This document shows, piece after piece, positions 28,295-37,556 of a stretch of DNA of 64,000 nt. Position numbers and translations under genes: made by a program. The stretch's first letter is position 1. Each line of letters opens with the position of its first letter. Source of the DNA: Akkermansiaceae bacterium (GTDB taxonomy: Bacteria; Verrucomicrobiota; Verrucomicrobiia; Verrucomicrobiales; Akkermansiaceae). The stretch covers positions 146,425-210,424 of the forward strand of contig JAQWZU010000132.1 in NCBI GenBank assembly GCA_029253285.1, in the 5' to 3' direction. The notes beneath the pieces are model-generated. The model was not told the origin of the DNA. It made no database searches and worked only from the letters and a program-made list of their open reading frames with translations.

Positions 28295-30448
28295 ATGCTA
28301 GCCAAGAAGAATGCCCGCAAAAAAAACGCCAAAAAGAAAGGCGCCAAAAAAAAGGGATCGATCGTATTCAAGGCCCGTCATTTCTTCCTTTCTCCGTTTT
28401 ACGCCATTTGGTGGATGACAAAAAGAATGCCCGCCTGGCTAAAATGGCCTTCTCGCTTGGGACTCTCGGCAGGGGTGGTCGCTGGCTCGTTGGCGGTCTT
28501 CGTCTCAATTGTCTACTACATCGTCGCCAGCACCTACGATCTTGATGAAGTCGTCACTATGCCGGCCCGAACCGAGATTCTCGACCGGGACGGCAACATT
28601 CTCAAAAACAGCAAGGGACAGGAAGTAGGCTATCTCCACGGAAAAAACCGCCGCATTGTCAGCTACGACGAGGTTTCACCTTATTTCGTCGACGCCCTCA
28701 TTGCTCGCGAAGATGCCCGCTTCCGCGAACACGGGGCTGTTGATCTAAGAGCCTTCGGCCGTGTGGCTTTCCGCTTCATCACCCGTGGGAAACTTGAAGG
28801 TGGAGGTACAATTTCGATGCAATTAGCTCGAAACAGCTATCGACTCAAGAGGCGGGGCGAAAGTTTCCCACGAGGAGTTCATCGAAAGATTCTGGAAACC
28901 TTCATCGCCGTCCGAATCGAATCTCGATTCAGCAAAAACGAGATTCTTGAACATTATATGAACCGCATTTTCTGGGGCGGTTCCATTCAGGGCATCGAGG
29001 TGGCCTCAAAAACCTATTTCAACAAAAAGGCCGAAGACCTTACCCTCTCCGAAGCCGCTGTGCTCGCCGGAATCATTCGCGCCCCCAATGCCTTCTCCCC
29101 GCTCCGATTCCTCGACAAGGCCCAGGTCGAACGCGATACCGTGCTCGAGCGCATGGTTCACTATGGCTTCATCGAAAAATCTGTCGCCGACGAAATTAGA
29201 GCCACCAAGCTCACCATCCCCGCTGCCGCCGACCGCCTGACCCAGGGCAGCTATGCCCTCGATGCCATCCGACGGGATCTGGAACGTATTCTTGAGGAGG
29301 AGAACATCCGCGACGGCGGGCTCATCATCACGACAACACTCGACCCCAACCTTCAGGAGCTCACTGAAAAGACAGTCGAGAAACGCCTTCGTCACGTCGA
29401 GAATTACCCTGGATACCGCCACCAAAAAAGATCTGCTTGGAACGGAGAGGGAGATCCTCAATACCTTCAAGGTGCCGTCGTGGTCATCGAGAATAAGACC
29501 GGAGCTGTCCTGGCTCTCGTCGGTGGACGCAATGCCAGCGAATCGCAATATAATCGCGCCCTGCAAGGAGGGCGCCCCGTCGGCTCCATCTTCAAACCCT
29601 TCATCTACCTCGCCGCATTTAAGAATGGCTTGAGTCCCCGGGCCTCCATCAGCGATGCACAAATTCTTCCGGGCGAAATCACCGGAGCACCGAGAAGTTG
29701 GTCTCCCAAGAATTCCGACGAAAAATATTACCGCGCAGTCAGCGTTTTCCGTGCTCTCACCGACTCAAGAAACACGTCTTCAATCCGCGTTGCAGAAAAG
29801 GCAGGCCTTAATGACATCATCGAAGTCGCCAGGGTTTCGGGATTCAACGTCGATAAAATCGACCGTGTTCCCTCGTCCTATCTCGGCTCCTGGGGGGCCC
29901 CGGTAGAGACAGTTGCAAGCGCCTACAGCATCTTTCCCAATGGCGGACAACGATTCCGCCCCTACTACATTCAATCGATCAAAGATCGCAAAGGAAACAT
30001 CCTCTGGGAAAACGGCCCCATTCCTTACCGCGCCACAGAGGCCGGACCTGCCTGGGATGTTTCGCGTATCCTTGAACAAACCAACAAGATTGGAACCGGT
30101 CGGGCGATCCGGAGCAAATACGGTTTCCGCAAGCCTTCGGCTGGAAAAACCGGCACTTCCAACGACTACAAGGACGCCTGGTATGCCGGATACACCTCTT
30201 CCCTAAGTTGCGCTGTCTGGGTCGGGTTGGACACTCCAGCCCCCATTTTAAAAGGAGGATATGGTTCCACTCTCGCCCTACCAATCTGGGTCGACATTAT
30301 GAAAAGCGCCGACCCGCTTGGATACAAAAGTGACGCTATTTCACCGGCTACTGCCGAATTGGTGACTCCTGATACACCGGACCAACTCCCTCTGAATCCC
30401 AATCTACGACAGGACGAGATTCGAGACGCTCTTCCTCTCGATCAGTGA
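28295..30448 (+). CDS. Penicillin-binding protein 1A (class A, bifunctional)
   Basis: 717 residues from ATG 28295; an upstream TTG would add 13 residues. A strongly Lys-rich cytoplasmic tail (KKNARKKNAKKKGAKKKG) precedes one membrane helix (GLSAGVVAGSLAVFVSIVYYIVAS). The GT51 transglycosylase has AREDARFREHGAVDLRAFGR and GGGTISMQLARN. The transpeptidase shows GSIFKP (SxxK, ~431), the DSRNTSS region for SxN, and GKTGTSNDYKDAWYAGY (KTG, ~617). It polymerises and cross-links peptidoglycan. Its presence matters because parts of the PVC superphylum have reduced walls. The 3' end overlaps trkA by 7 bp, tail to tail. Confidence 0.93.
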   Translation: MLAKKNARKKNAKKKGAKKKGSIVFKARHFFLSPFYAIWWMTKRMPAWLKWPSRLGLSAGVVAGSLAVFVSIVYYIVASTYDLDEVVTMPARTEILDRDGNILKNSKGQEVGYLHGKNRRIVSYDEVSPYFVDALIAREDARFREHGAVDLRAFGRVAFRFITRGKLEGGGTISMQLARNSYRLKRRGESFPRGVHRKILETFIAVRIESRFSKNEILEHYMNRIFWGGSIQGIEVASKTYFNKKAEDLTLSEAAVLAGIIRAPNAFSPLRFLDKAQVERDTVLERMVHYGFIEKSVADEIRATKLTIPAAADRLTQGSYALDAIRRDLERILEEENIRDGGLIITTTLDPNLQELTEKTVEKRLRHVENYPGYRHQKRSAWNGEGDPQYLQGAVVVIENKTGAVLALVGGRNASESQYNRALQGGRPVGSIFKPFIYLAAFKNGLSPRASISDAQILPGEITGAPRSWSPKNSDEKYYRAVSVFRALTDSRNTSSIRVAEKAGLNDIIEVARVSGFNVDKIDRVPSSYLGSWGAPVETVASAYSIFPNGGQRFRPYYIQSIKDRKGNILWENGPIPYRATEAGPAWDVSRILEQTNKIGTGRAIRSKYGFRKPSAGKTGTSNDYKDAWYAGYTSSLSCAVWVGLDTPAPILKGGYGSTLALPIWVDIMKSADPLGYKSDAISPATAELVTPDTPDQLPLNPNLRQDEIRDALPLDQ

Positions 30449-31788
30449 ACCAACTTTATGAACTTCTTCTCGGCTTTGTTCGCCACCACCGCAAAGAGCT
30501 GATCACCGGCTTCGAGAACATCATTTGGTCCTGGAACAATTGCTTGTAGTCCTTTGAGTAGGCCAACAAGAACACAGCCCTTGGGCCATTTAATTTCACT
30601 CACTGTTTTGCCCTCAGCTCGGGAACCCGACGACACGTGGGTCTGAATAACCATTCCATCTCCAAGTCGTCGCACCATGTGATAACGCTCGGTGGTGACG
30701 TAACGCGAAATTTCTTTCCTTGAGGCTTCCCGCGGACTGACCGCGGCGACTACTCCAAAGTGTCGTCCTGAAGCGCTGATCGCCTTCGCATAGTCCGCGC
30801 GGTGAATCAAAGTCAGGCAATTCTTAGCGCCCAAATTGTGCGCCTGAAGGCAGGTCATGACGTTATCCTCATCACTCCCGCTGGTCGCGACAAAGAAATC
30901 AACTCCACCCACTTCTTCCTCCTCGAGTTCCGCCACTGATGTCGCGTCCGCATTGATCACGGTCGTGTTAGAAAGCCTCTCGGAAAGATCTCGCGCTAGC
31001 TCCGGATCCTTTTCAAAAATTCGCACGCGACAATTCCAGCTCTCCAACATCTGTGCCAGCGCAAAGCCATATTCCCCGCCTCCAAAAACAACCACTCTGG
31101 GACCCTCCTTAGTGAGAACTTCTTTTTGAAGCTTTTCCACCAAGGTCCGCAATTTACGAGGAGCTCCGAATACCGTGACAATGTCACCGCTCTGTAATTC
31201 CGTCTCCGCATTGGGGACCTCATGCTCCTGTCCCCGGCTCACCAAGGCAATCCGTGTATTGGCGGGAAATTTGAGATCTTTCAGGGGCATTCCGATGACA
31301 TCGCTTTTGCTAGTGACACGAACCTGCTGCAATTCGATCCGTCCACGCGCAATTTCCTCCACCACGAGGGAATCCGGATTGCGGATAAACTTAGCCAACT
31401 CAATCGCAGCGAGGCGCTCAGATGAGAAAATATGATCGATCCCAAAATGCCCCCTAAAATCAAACAACCACTCCTCCCGCTGCAAGCCCGGATGGACGCG
31501 GCTGATCACACGCTCCACCCCCATCGACTTCACCATCGAAGCACTAATAAGATTCACAGTATTGTCACTCGTCAGCGCAAGAAATAATTCGCACTCCCCG
31601 ACGTTCGCTTCAGAAAGCGTGTTTACACTGGAGCCATCGCCGATGACGACCTTCCCTTCGATCTCGCGCTCAAGTTCAGCTCCACGTTTGGCATCGCTTT
31701 CGATCACGGAAACCTGGTGTTCTTTTCGAGAAAGCTCAATCGCGAGATGGCGGCCAATTTCTCCGGCTCCGACAATGATAATATTCAT
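30442..31788 (-). CDS. trkA: Trk potassium uptake regulator TrkA
   Basis: 448 residues, the usual two-copy RCK layout. The first Rossmann NAD-binding domain starts MNIIIVGAGEIGRHLAIELS. It is followed by a TrkA-C domain (VIGMPLKDLKFPANTRIALVSR). A second Rossmann domain (VVVFGGGEYGFALAQMLE) and a second TrkA-C (GKTVSEIKWPKGCVLVGLLKG) complete it. TrkA gates the TrkH/TrkG potassium channel; no trkH lies in this window. phoH follows upstream on the same strand with a 6-bp gap, so the two may be co-transcribed. Confidence 0.94.
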   Translation of the reverse strand: MNIIIVGAGEIGRHLAIELSRKEHQVSVIESDAKRGAELEREIEGKVVIGDGSSVNTLSEANVGECELFLALTSDNTVNLISASMVKSMGVERVISRVHPGLQREEWLFDFRGHFGIDHIFSSERLAAIELAKFIRNPDSLVVEEIARGRIELQQVRVTSKSDVIGMPLKDLKFPANTRIALVSRGQEHEVPNAETELQSGDIVTVFGAPRKLRTLVEKLQKEVLTKEGPRVVVFGGGEYGFALAQMLESWNCRVRIFEKDPELARDLSERLSNTTVINADATSVAELEEEEVGGVDFFVATSGSDEDNVMTCLQAHNLGAKNCLTLIHRADYAKAISASGRHFGVVAAVSPREASRKEISRYVTTERYHMVRRLGDGMVIQTHVSSGSRAEGKTVSEIKWPKGCVLVGLLKGLQAIVPGPNDVLEAGDQLFAVVANKAEKKFIKLVH

Positions 31789-31794
31789 AGCAAC

Positions 31795-32769
31795 TTACTG
31801 GGAACGCTCCTTGTTGTAGGCTTCGATGATTCGACCAACAACGGCGTGACGCACAACGTCGCCTGTGTCAAAATAATTAAAGCTAACGCCCTTAACGCCT
31901 TTAAGGGCGTTTTCAGCTTCTGAAAGTCCCGACGTCCGATGCTCCTTCAAATCGATCTGTGATGAATCTCCGGTGACGACGCAACGTGACCCTTCCCCCA
32001 ACCGAGTTAGAGCCATGAACATTTGTTCTCGGGTTGTGTTTTGCGCTTCGTCCAAAATAACAAAAGACTTCGAAAGCGTCCGTCCACGCATGTAGGCCAG
32101 TGGAGCGATTTCGATACTGCCGTCTTCCAAACGTTTATCACCTTCCTCAAATCCCAACATATCGTCGATGGCATCGTACAGTGGCCGTAAATACGGAGCG
32201 ACCTTGTCTCGCATGTCTCCGGGGAGAAAGCCCAGGGCCTCTCCAGCTTCGACCGCCGGACGAGTGAGTACCACGCGATTGACCTCCTTGTTCTTGAGCA
32301 TATGGAGCGCCATCGCCACCGCCAAATAGGTTTTGCCTGTTCCTGCGGGCCCCAAACCAAAGACGACTTCGTTTTTCTGCATCGCATTGAGATACTCCAA
32401 CTGATTCCGGGTCCTCGCCACCACGGGCTTCCGCCCGCGAGCTCCCACCAACTGCACACTGACCAAATCCGAAACACTGCCTTCTCCATCTTCACTCAAG
32501 GCGATATCAACTGCTGTCCGAAAATCCCGGGGTGTAATCTCCGCTCCATTTCGCCGCGCTCCCTCCAAATCCCCGAAAACCTGTTCCACAATGGCACAGT
32601 CCTCGGGATAACCCCGAGCCAGCAACCAACCGTCGCGGGTGACGATTTTAACCCCGGCTTCCTCCTCCAAATACTTTAATACCTTTTCATCATGGGCAAA
32701 AAGAGACTGTAGAAATCGAGGGGTCTCGAATTCCAACTTGATCTGGCTTTCTTCACATTCCGTGGACAC
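31795..32769 (-). CDS. PhoH-like ATPase
   Basis: 324 residues from a GTG start (32769). Cytoplasmic P-loop ATPase of the PhoH/YbeZ family: GLGPAGTGKTYLAVAMAL (Walker A), LTRPAVEAGEALGFLPGDMRDKVAPYLRPLYD (family signature), KSFVILDEAQNTTREQMFMALTRLGEGSRCVVTGD (Walker B and sensor). An N-terminal KH-like region (residues ~1-90) precedes it. YbeZ works with the RNase YbeY in rRNA maturation in enteric bacteria; ybeY is not adjacent here. It is upstream of trkA with a 6-bp gap. Confidence 0.92.
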   Translation of the reverse strand: MSTECEESQIKLEFETPRFLQSLFAHDEKVLKYLEEEAGVKIVTRDGWLLARGYPEDCAIVEQVFGDLEGARRNGAEITPRDFRTAVDIALSEDGEGSVSDLVSVQLVGARGRKPVVARTRNQLEYLNAMQKNEVVFGLGPAGTGKTYLAVAMALHMLKNKEVNRVVLTRPAVEAGEALGFLPGDMRDKVAPYLRPLYDAIDDMLGFEEGDKRLEDGSIEIAPLAYMRGRTLSKSFVILDEAQNTTREQMFMALTRLGEGSRCVVTGDSSQIDLKEHRTSGLSEAENALKGVKGVSFNYFDTGDVVRHAVVGRIIEAYNKERSQ

Positions 32770-32909
32770 AGGGATAAAATATGACCGCCCAAGGGTTCTG
32801 GCGAGGCGGAATCTCAGCCCTTTTGCTTAACTCAAATTAATGAAAGTTCATCCTTGCCAAAGTCATCATCGCTTTCTAGCGTCCGCGCCCGAACCTGACC
32901 CAAGATCTT

Positions 32910-33065
32910 ATGTCCAAGCACAACTCACTGAAACGACAAGGCGGCGCCACTGGTAAGCGCTCAGTAATGAAGCGCTTTGAGCGTGTAAAGCTCATGAAAG
33001 AGCGCGGCGAATGGCAAGAAGGCAAAAGCGCCATCGGCCTGCCCAAGACCAAAGCTGAGAGTTAA
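32910..33065 (+). CDS. Small basic protein (Chlamydiae/Verrucomicrobia family)
   Basis: A 51-residue protein from ATG 32910 that is too short to stand out as an ORF. It begins MSKHNSLKRQGGATGKRSVM and continues KRFERVKLMKERGEWQEGKS and AIGLPKTKAES. It matches the TIGR04137-type small basic protein, which is restricted to Chlamydiae and Verrucomicrobia and is suspected to act with the ribosome. The gene is monocistronic and followed by a strong terminator. Confidence 0.88.
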   Translation: MSKHNSLKRQGGATGKRSVMKRFERVKLMKERGEWQEGKSAIGLPKTKAES

Positions 33066-33099
33066 TCTCCGCTGGGAACTTTTTTACGAATACTTTCAT

Positions 33100-33132
33100 A
33101 GCGGAGCCTCATTGCGGGCTCCGCTTTTTTTT
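33100..33132 (+). terminator. Rho-independent terminator after the small basic protein gene
   Basis: Perfect 9-bp stem AGCGGAGCC (33100-33108) / GGCTCCGCT (33117-33125), 8-nt loop, followed by seven more T's. It ends only 4 bp before the start of the next gene. Confidence 0.92.
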
Positions 33133-33135
33133 GTC

Positions 33136-33858
33136 ATGACACCTGAAGGAATCCGACTCAACAAATACCTCGCTTCCGCTGGAATCGGTTCCCGTCGCGG
33201 CTGCGATGCACTGGTTCAACAAGGTGAAGTGATCGTCAATGGCGACGTCTGCCTTAACCCGGGATACCGCGTACAACCCGGAGATTCCGTTCGGGCTTCA
33301 GGAAAGCGCATTGAACCGCTCTTGGTCCAATCCATCGTCCTCCACAAAACCGCCGGGCTGGTGTGCAGCCGGAGCGACGAAAACGGACGCGCCACGATTT
33401 ACGAACTCCTCCCCCCCAAAATGCATCACCTCATGCACGTTGGTCGACTCGATTTGGAATCCGAAGGACTTATCATCCTCAGCAATGACGGCGAGCTCTC
33501 CCAGGCCCTGACCCACCCAAAGCATAGTATCGAAAAAGTCTATCACGTCACCGTGCAGAACGCCTTCGAGAATTCCATTCTCTCCCAGTTCGAAAAAGGC
33601 GTCCACACCGAGGTCGGCAAAGCTCGTGCCTCCTCGGTCAAACGCCTTTCCTCCCGTCGCATGGAAATGACCCTCAAAACCGGCCTCAAGCGACAGATAC
33701 GTTACATGGTCCAGGCCGTGGGCCACCGTGTGAAGCGTCTCGTTCGAATCCGGATCGGCGACCTCAATCTCGACAATCTTGCTCCGGGAAAATGGCGCGC
33801 ACTGGAAGCCAGTGAACGGGAATCCCTTCTTGCCCTCGCCAAGGCTCCAAAGAAGTAG
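33136..33858 (+). CDS. RsuA/RluB-family pseudouridine synthase
   Basis: 240 residues from ATG 33136 (MTPEGIRLNKYLASAGIGSR); the frame is open a little further upstream but there it lies inside the preceding terminator hairpin. An N-terminal S4 RNA-binding domain (RLNKYLASAGIGSRRGCDALVQQGEVIVNG) is followed by the catalytic domain with the family motif VGRLDLESEGLIILSNDG containing the essential Asp, then EKVYHV and TGLKRQIRYMVQAVGHRVKRLVRIRIGDL. It modifies a uridine in rRNA; which one cannot be decided here. With the terminator ending 4 bp upstream, the 5' leader must be very short unless read-through occurs. Confidence 0.92.
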   Translation: MTPEGIRLNKYLASAGIGSRRGCDALVQQGEVIVNGDVCLNPGYRVQPGDSVRASGKRIEPLLVQSIVLHKTAGLVCSRSDENGRATIYELLPPKMHHLMHVGRLDLESEGLIILSNDGELSQALTHPKHSIEKVYHVTVQNAFENSILSQFEKGVHTEVGKARASSVKRLSSRRMEMTLKTGLKRQIRYMVQAVGHRVKRLVRIRIGDLNLDNLAPGKWRALEASERESLLALAKAPKK

Positions 33859-33923
33859 GGATTTGCCACAATCCGGCATTGTGCCCCCATCGTTCATCTT
33901 GTTAAATTTTCTCCAGAGAAAAC

Positions 33924-35873
33924 ATGAGCGATAATATCGAGAGCCACCTGAGCGAAAACCGCATCTTCAAACCCTCCAAGGAATTTTCGAAAAACGCCCG
34001 AATCAAAAGCATGGCGCAGTATAAGCGCATGCATAAGGAATCAATCGAGAAGCCCGGCGTTTTTTGGGGCCGCGAAGCCAAAGAACTAACCTGGCAAAAA
34101 AAGTGGACCAAAGCGCTCGACTGGAAGGCCCCTTACGCCAAGTGGTTTGTCGGCGGAAAACTCAACGTCTGCGAAAACTGCGTCGATCGTCACCTCACCA
34201 ATGGCCGGGCCAACAAAGCCGCCATTATTTGGGAGGGTGAACCCGGTGAGTCCCGCACCCTCACCTACCGCCAGCTTCACCGCGAGGTTTGCCAATTTGC
34301 CAACGTCCTGCTCGCGCAAGGCATCAAGTCCAAGGACCGCGTATTGATCTACATGCCCATGGTCCCGGAAGCGGTCATCGCGATGTTGGCCTGCGCTCGC
34401 ATTGGAGCTGTTCATTCGGTCGTGTTTGGTGGGTTCTCTGCCGAGTCTATTGTGGATCGACTTTCCGACTGTAAAGCCAAGGCCGTTATCACCGCCGACG
34501 GAGGTTACCGCCGTGGCGGAGTCGTTCCTTTGAAAGCCAACGTCGACGAAGCACTCAAGAAATACAAAGCGGTCGATACCGTCATTGTTCATCAGCGCAT
34601 CGGGGACAAAATCCCCATGAAGCGCGGGCGCGATGTTTACTGGCACGACGAAACAGCCAAGGTTTCCGCAAAGCATGACGCCAAAGCTTTCGACAGCGAG
34701 CACCCGCTTTTCATTCTCTACACCTCCGGATCTACAGGAAAACCCAAGGGAATCCTTCACACCTCCGGCGGTTACCTCACCGGCACTTACTCCACCTGCA
34801 AATATATTTTCGACATGCAGGATGACGATGTTTACTGGTGTACCGCCGACGTCGGTTGGGTCACCGGCCATTCCTACATCACCTACGGACCTCTCGCCAA
34901 TGGCGTGACTCAGGTCATGTATGAAGGTGCTCCCAATCATCCCGACTTCGGTCGCTTCTGGGATATCGTCGAGAAGTACGGTGTCACCATCTTTTACACT
35001 GCTCCAACCGCCATTCGTGCCTTCATCAAAGCGGGGGACCAATTCCCTGATTCGCGCGATCTTTCCTCACTCCGACTTCTCGGCACCGTAGGTGAGCCGA
35101 TCAATCCGGAAGCCTGGATCTGGTACCACAAAAAGATTGGTGGCGGACGTTGTCCCATTGTCGACACTTGGTGGCAAACCGAAACCGGCGCCATCATGAT
35201 TTCACCCCTCCCCGGCTGCACTCCCACCAAACCCGGCACGGCAACACTGCCCTTCTTTGGAGTCGACGCTGCCATCCTCGACGAGACCGGCGAAGAATGC
35301 GGTCCCAACGAAGGGGGCAAGCTGGTCATCCGAAAGCCTTGGCCATCAATGCTTCGCAGCATCTATGGCGACAAAAAGCGTTATCGCGACACTTACTGGA
35401 ACGACTATGAAGGCATGTATACTGCCGGTGACGGAGCCCGTACTGACAAGCAAGGCAACTTCTGGATCGTCGGCCGTCTCGATGACGTCCTTAACGTCTC
35501 CGGCCACCGCCTTGGGACCGCCGAAGTGGAAAGTGCCCTTGTTGAACACAAAACAGTCGCCGAGTCTGCGGTCGTGGGACGTCCCCACGAAATCAAAGGA
35601 CAAGGCGTCGTGGCCTTCGTTACCGTAAAAGGCAATGTCAAAACTTCCGACGCACTCGCCAAGGAACTCCGCAACCACGTTGGCAAAGTCATTGGGGCAA
35701 TCGCCAAGCCCGACGAAATCTATTTTACTCCCTCGCTTCCCAAGACCCGTTCCGGGAAGATTATGCGACGCCTTCTCAAGGAACTCGTCGCTACCGGAGA
35801 GGTTTCGGGTAACCTCACCACTCTTGAGGACTACAGCGTCATCGCCGACCTTCAGAAGAACCTCAAAAAGTAA
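33924..35873 (+). CDS. acs: Acetyl-CoA synthetase
   Basis: 649 residues, normal length for Acs. ANL-superfamily motifs: [22 protein letters not shown] (P-loop, ATP), [62 protein letters not shown] (hinge), and [17 protein letters not shown] with the catalytic Lys that is acetylated in regulation. It converts acetate, ATP and CoA to acetyl-CoA. A coiled-coil protein gene starts 8 bp behind it, so they may share a transcript. Confidence 0.97.
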   Translation: MSDNIESHLSENRIFKPSKEFSKNARIKSMAQYKRMHKESIEKPGVFWGREAKELTWQKKWTKALDWKAPYAKWFVGGKLNVCENCVDRHLTNGRANKAAIIWEGEPGESRTLTYRQLHREVCQFANVLLAQGIKSKDRVLIYMPMVPEAVIAMLACARIGAVHSVVFGGFSAESIVDRLSDCKAKAVITADGGYRRGGVVPLKANVDEALKKYKAVDTVIVHQRIGDKIPMKRGRDVYWHDETAKVSAKHDAKAFDSEHPLFILYTSGSTGKPKGILHTSGGYLTGTYSTCKYIFDMQDDDVYWCTADVGWVTGHSYITYGPLANGVTQVMYEGAPNHPDFGRFWDIVEKYGVTIFYTAPTAIRAFIKAGDQFPDSRDLSSLRLLGTVGEPINPEAWIWYHKKIGGGRCPIVDTWWQTETGAIMISPLPGCTPTKPGTATLPFFGVDAAILDETGEECGPNEGGKLVIRKPWPSMLRSIYGDKKRYRDTYWNDYEGMYTAGDGARTDKQGNFWIVGRLDDVLNVSGHRLGTAEVESALVEHKTVAESAVVGRPHEIKGQGVVAFVTVKGNVKTSDALAKELRNHVGKVIGAIAKPDEIYFTPSLPKTRSGKIMRRLLKELVATGEVSGNLTTLEDYSVIADLQKNLKK

Positions 35874-35881
35874 GATTTATC

Positions 35882-36757
35882 ATGACCCGCACCCGATTCG
35901 GCTTCGCCGTAATTTTTCAATCATTCGGACTCCTGCGCAAAACAAAGCGTATGACCGACGCGGCTTTTGAAGCCCATCTGATGCAGGATGGCGAAGAATT
36001 ACTCGGGAAATACTGTTGGAAGAACATCGAAAACATCGAAGATCTTTCGATGGAATACTGGAACATCCGCCGCCTCGAACGAGAGCAAAAAGAAATTCAG
36101 GAAAAAATCGACGATGCCGAACAAATTCTGGGAAATGCCCACCAACGTCGCGCCGAAGCCGCTGACCGTTCCAAAGAAATGGGGCAAGGGCTTTACGAAC
36201 GACGCGAGGAACTTTTCGAGACCCTTGATAAACTTAAAATCAAACGGGATGACATCAAAACAGAGGCCCAATACATCAAACGCAAGTACGAGGCTTTTAG
36301 AATGAAGGCCCGCGTCCTCAAAGAAGAAGGACAGGATGATACTGAACAATATCGGGAATGCCGCGAGAGGCTCATCAAACTCAAGGATACATTTAACGAA
36401 TTTAAAGAAGTCTTGATGGATGTGGAAAATCGTATCGACGCCGAACAAGGCAATCTCAACGAACTCCAGACCCAAATTGATCAGAAGCTGCAAGGCACCA
36501 AGGACGAAACATCTGAAAGCTATTCTCAAATTAGTCGCGCCAACAAGGATATCACAAAGTATCAGGCTGAACTTGGATTACTTCAGGAAGAAGACAGCGT
36601 GCTCTGTCGTGAAATCGGTCGTTATCTCAATCTCAACTTCAAAGATCCTGCCTGCAAAAAAGTCTACGCCAAACACTCGGGACTGCTGGAACAGCTAACG
36701 CTCCTACGTGACTCTGTCGCCTGGAATCGAAAGTTAGTTGAACGAATCACCAAGTAA
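35882..36757 (+). CDS. Cytoplasmic coiled-coil protein of unknown function
   Basis: 291 residues from ATG 35882; an internal ATG at 35951 (MTDAAFEAHLMQDGEELLGK) is an alternative start giving 268 residues. Most of the protein is heptad-rich, highly charged helix (for example REQKEIQEKIDDAEQIL, IDAEQGNLNELQTQIDQKL, ITKYQAELGLLQEEDSVL), with no catalytic motif. I do not recognise the family. It lies between acs and a TatD-like gene; the downstream start is 20 bp after its stop. No signal peptide is evident with the internal start. Confidence 0.7.
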   Translation: MTRTRFGFAVIFQSFGLLRKTKRMTDAAFEAHLMQDGEELLGKYCWKNIENIEDLSMEYWNIRRLEREQKEIQEKIDDAEQILGNAHQRRAEAADRSKEMGQGLYERREELFETLDKLKIKRDDIKTEAQYIKRKYEAFRMKARVLKEEGQDDTEQYRECRERLIKLKDTFNEFKEVLMDVENRIDAEQGNLNELQTQIDQKLQGTKDETSESYSQISRANKDITKYQAELGLLQEEDSVLCREIGRYLNLNFKDPACKKVYAKHSGLLEQLTLLRDSVAWNRKLVERITK

Positions 36758-36776
36758 ATCATTCCTGTCGAAGGTG

Positions 36777-37556
36777 ATGTTATTCGATAGTCACAATCAC
36801 CTTCAAAATCACCGCTTTGATCAACATCGTGATGATCTGATCTCGGAGATGCGCAGAGTCGGCATCAGTCGATGCGTCGTCAATGGCACCACTGAATCAG
36901 ACTGGCCAAAAGTAAAGAGACTCGCTCAGGACCACCCGGACCTTGTGATTCCCTCATACGGATTACATCCTTGGCACCTCAAGCAACGCTCAGACCACTG
37001 GTTGAACACTCTTGCGGACCTTCTCATAGAGTCACCAAACGCCGCAATCGGCGAATGTGGACTTGATCGTTGGCTCAGGGATCACGACATCGGACTTCAA
37101 CTTCCCATTTTCCAAAAACACCTAGATCTAGCGGTTCAATTTGATCGCCCCATCACCATTCACTGTCTTAAAGCCTGGGGTCCTCTTCTCACACTTCTCA
37201 AGCAAGGCACGGTTCTCCCTACTCGCCTCCTTCTTCATTCCTACTCAGGATCCCTGGAAACGGCGAAAGAACTTCTAAAGCTCGGCGCTCACTTTTCCTT
37301 TTCCGGATATTTCCTTAATTCAAGAAAGGAAAAGATTCAGGAAATCTTCCGCCAGCTTCCTCCTGATCGCATACTCGTGGAAACGGACGCGCCAGACATG
37401 CGCCCTCCATCGCCAAATTATCAGCTTGAAGATCTCAATCATCCCGCAAACCTGAAAGACATCGTAATTCAATGCGCCCAAGTTCTTAACATTCCTACTG
37501 AACAATTTGCGCAAAACTCACGTAACTTTTTTAACATCGCATTATCCCAGAAATGA
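36777..37556 (+). CDS. TatD-family metal-dependent hydrolase
   Basis: 259 residues from ATG 36777; an earlier TTG would overlap the previous gene. The TatD metal ligands are present in order: DSHNHL (HxH), AIGECGLD (Glu), ITIHCLKAWG (His), LLLHSYSG (His), VETDAPDM (Asp). Family members act as 3'-5' exonucleases on DNA or in RNA quality control. The protein is cytoplasmic. Its stop codon overlaps the start of the next, much larger secreted protein gene (ATGA at 37553-37556). Confidence 0.9.
   Translation: MLFDSHNHLQNHRFDQHRDDLISEMRRVGISRCVVNGTTESDWPKVKRLAQDHPDLVIPSYGLHPWHLKQRSDHWLNTLADLLIESPNAAIGECGLDRWLRDHDIGLQLPIFQKHLDLAVQFDRPITIHCLKAWGPLLTLLKQGTVLPTRLLLHSYSGSLETAKELLKLGAHFSFSGYFLNSRKEKIQEIFRQLPPDRILVETDAPDMRPPSPNYQLEDLNHPANLKDIVIQCAQVLNIPTEQFAQNSRNFFNIALSQK

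Noticed and set aside
33860..33895. Hairpin CACAAT...ATTGTG behind the pseudouridine synthase as a terminator
   Set aside because: The stem is only six pairs and is followed by CCCCC rather than a T-tract.
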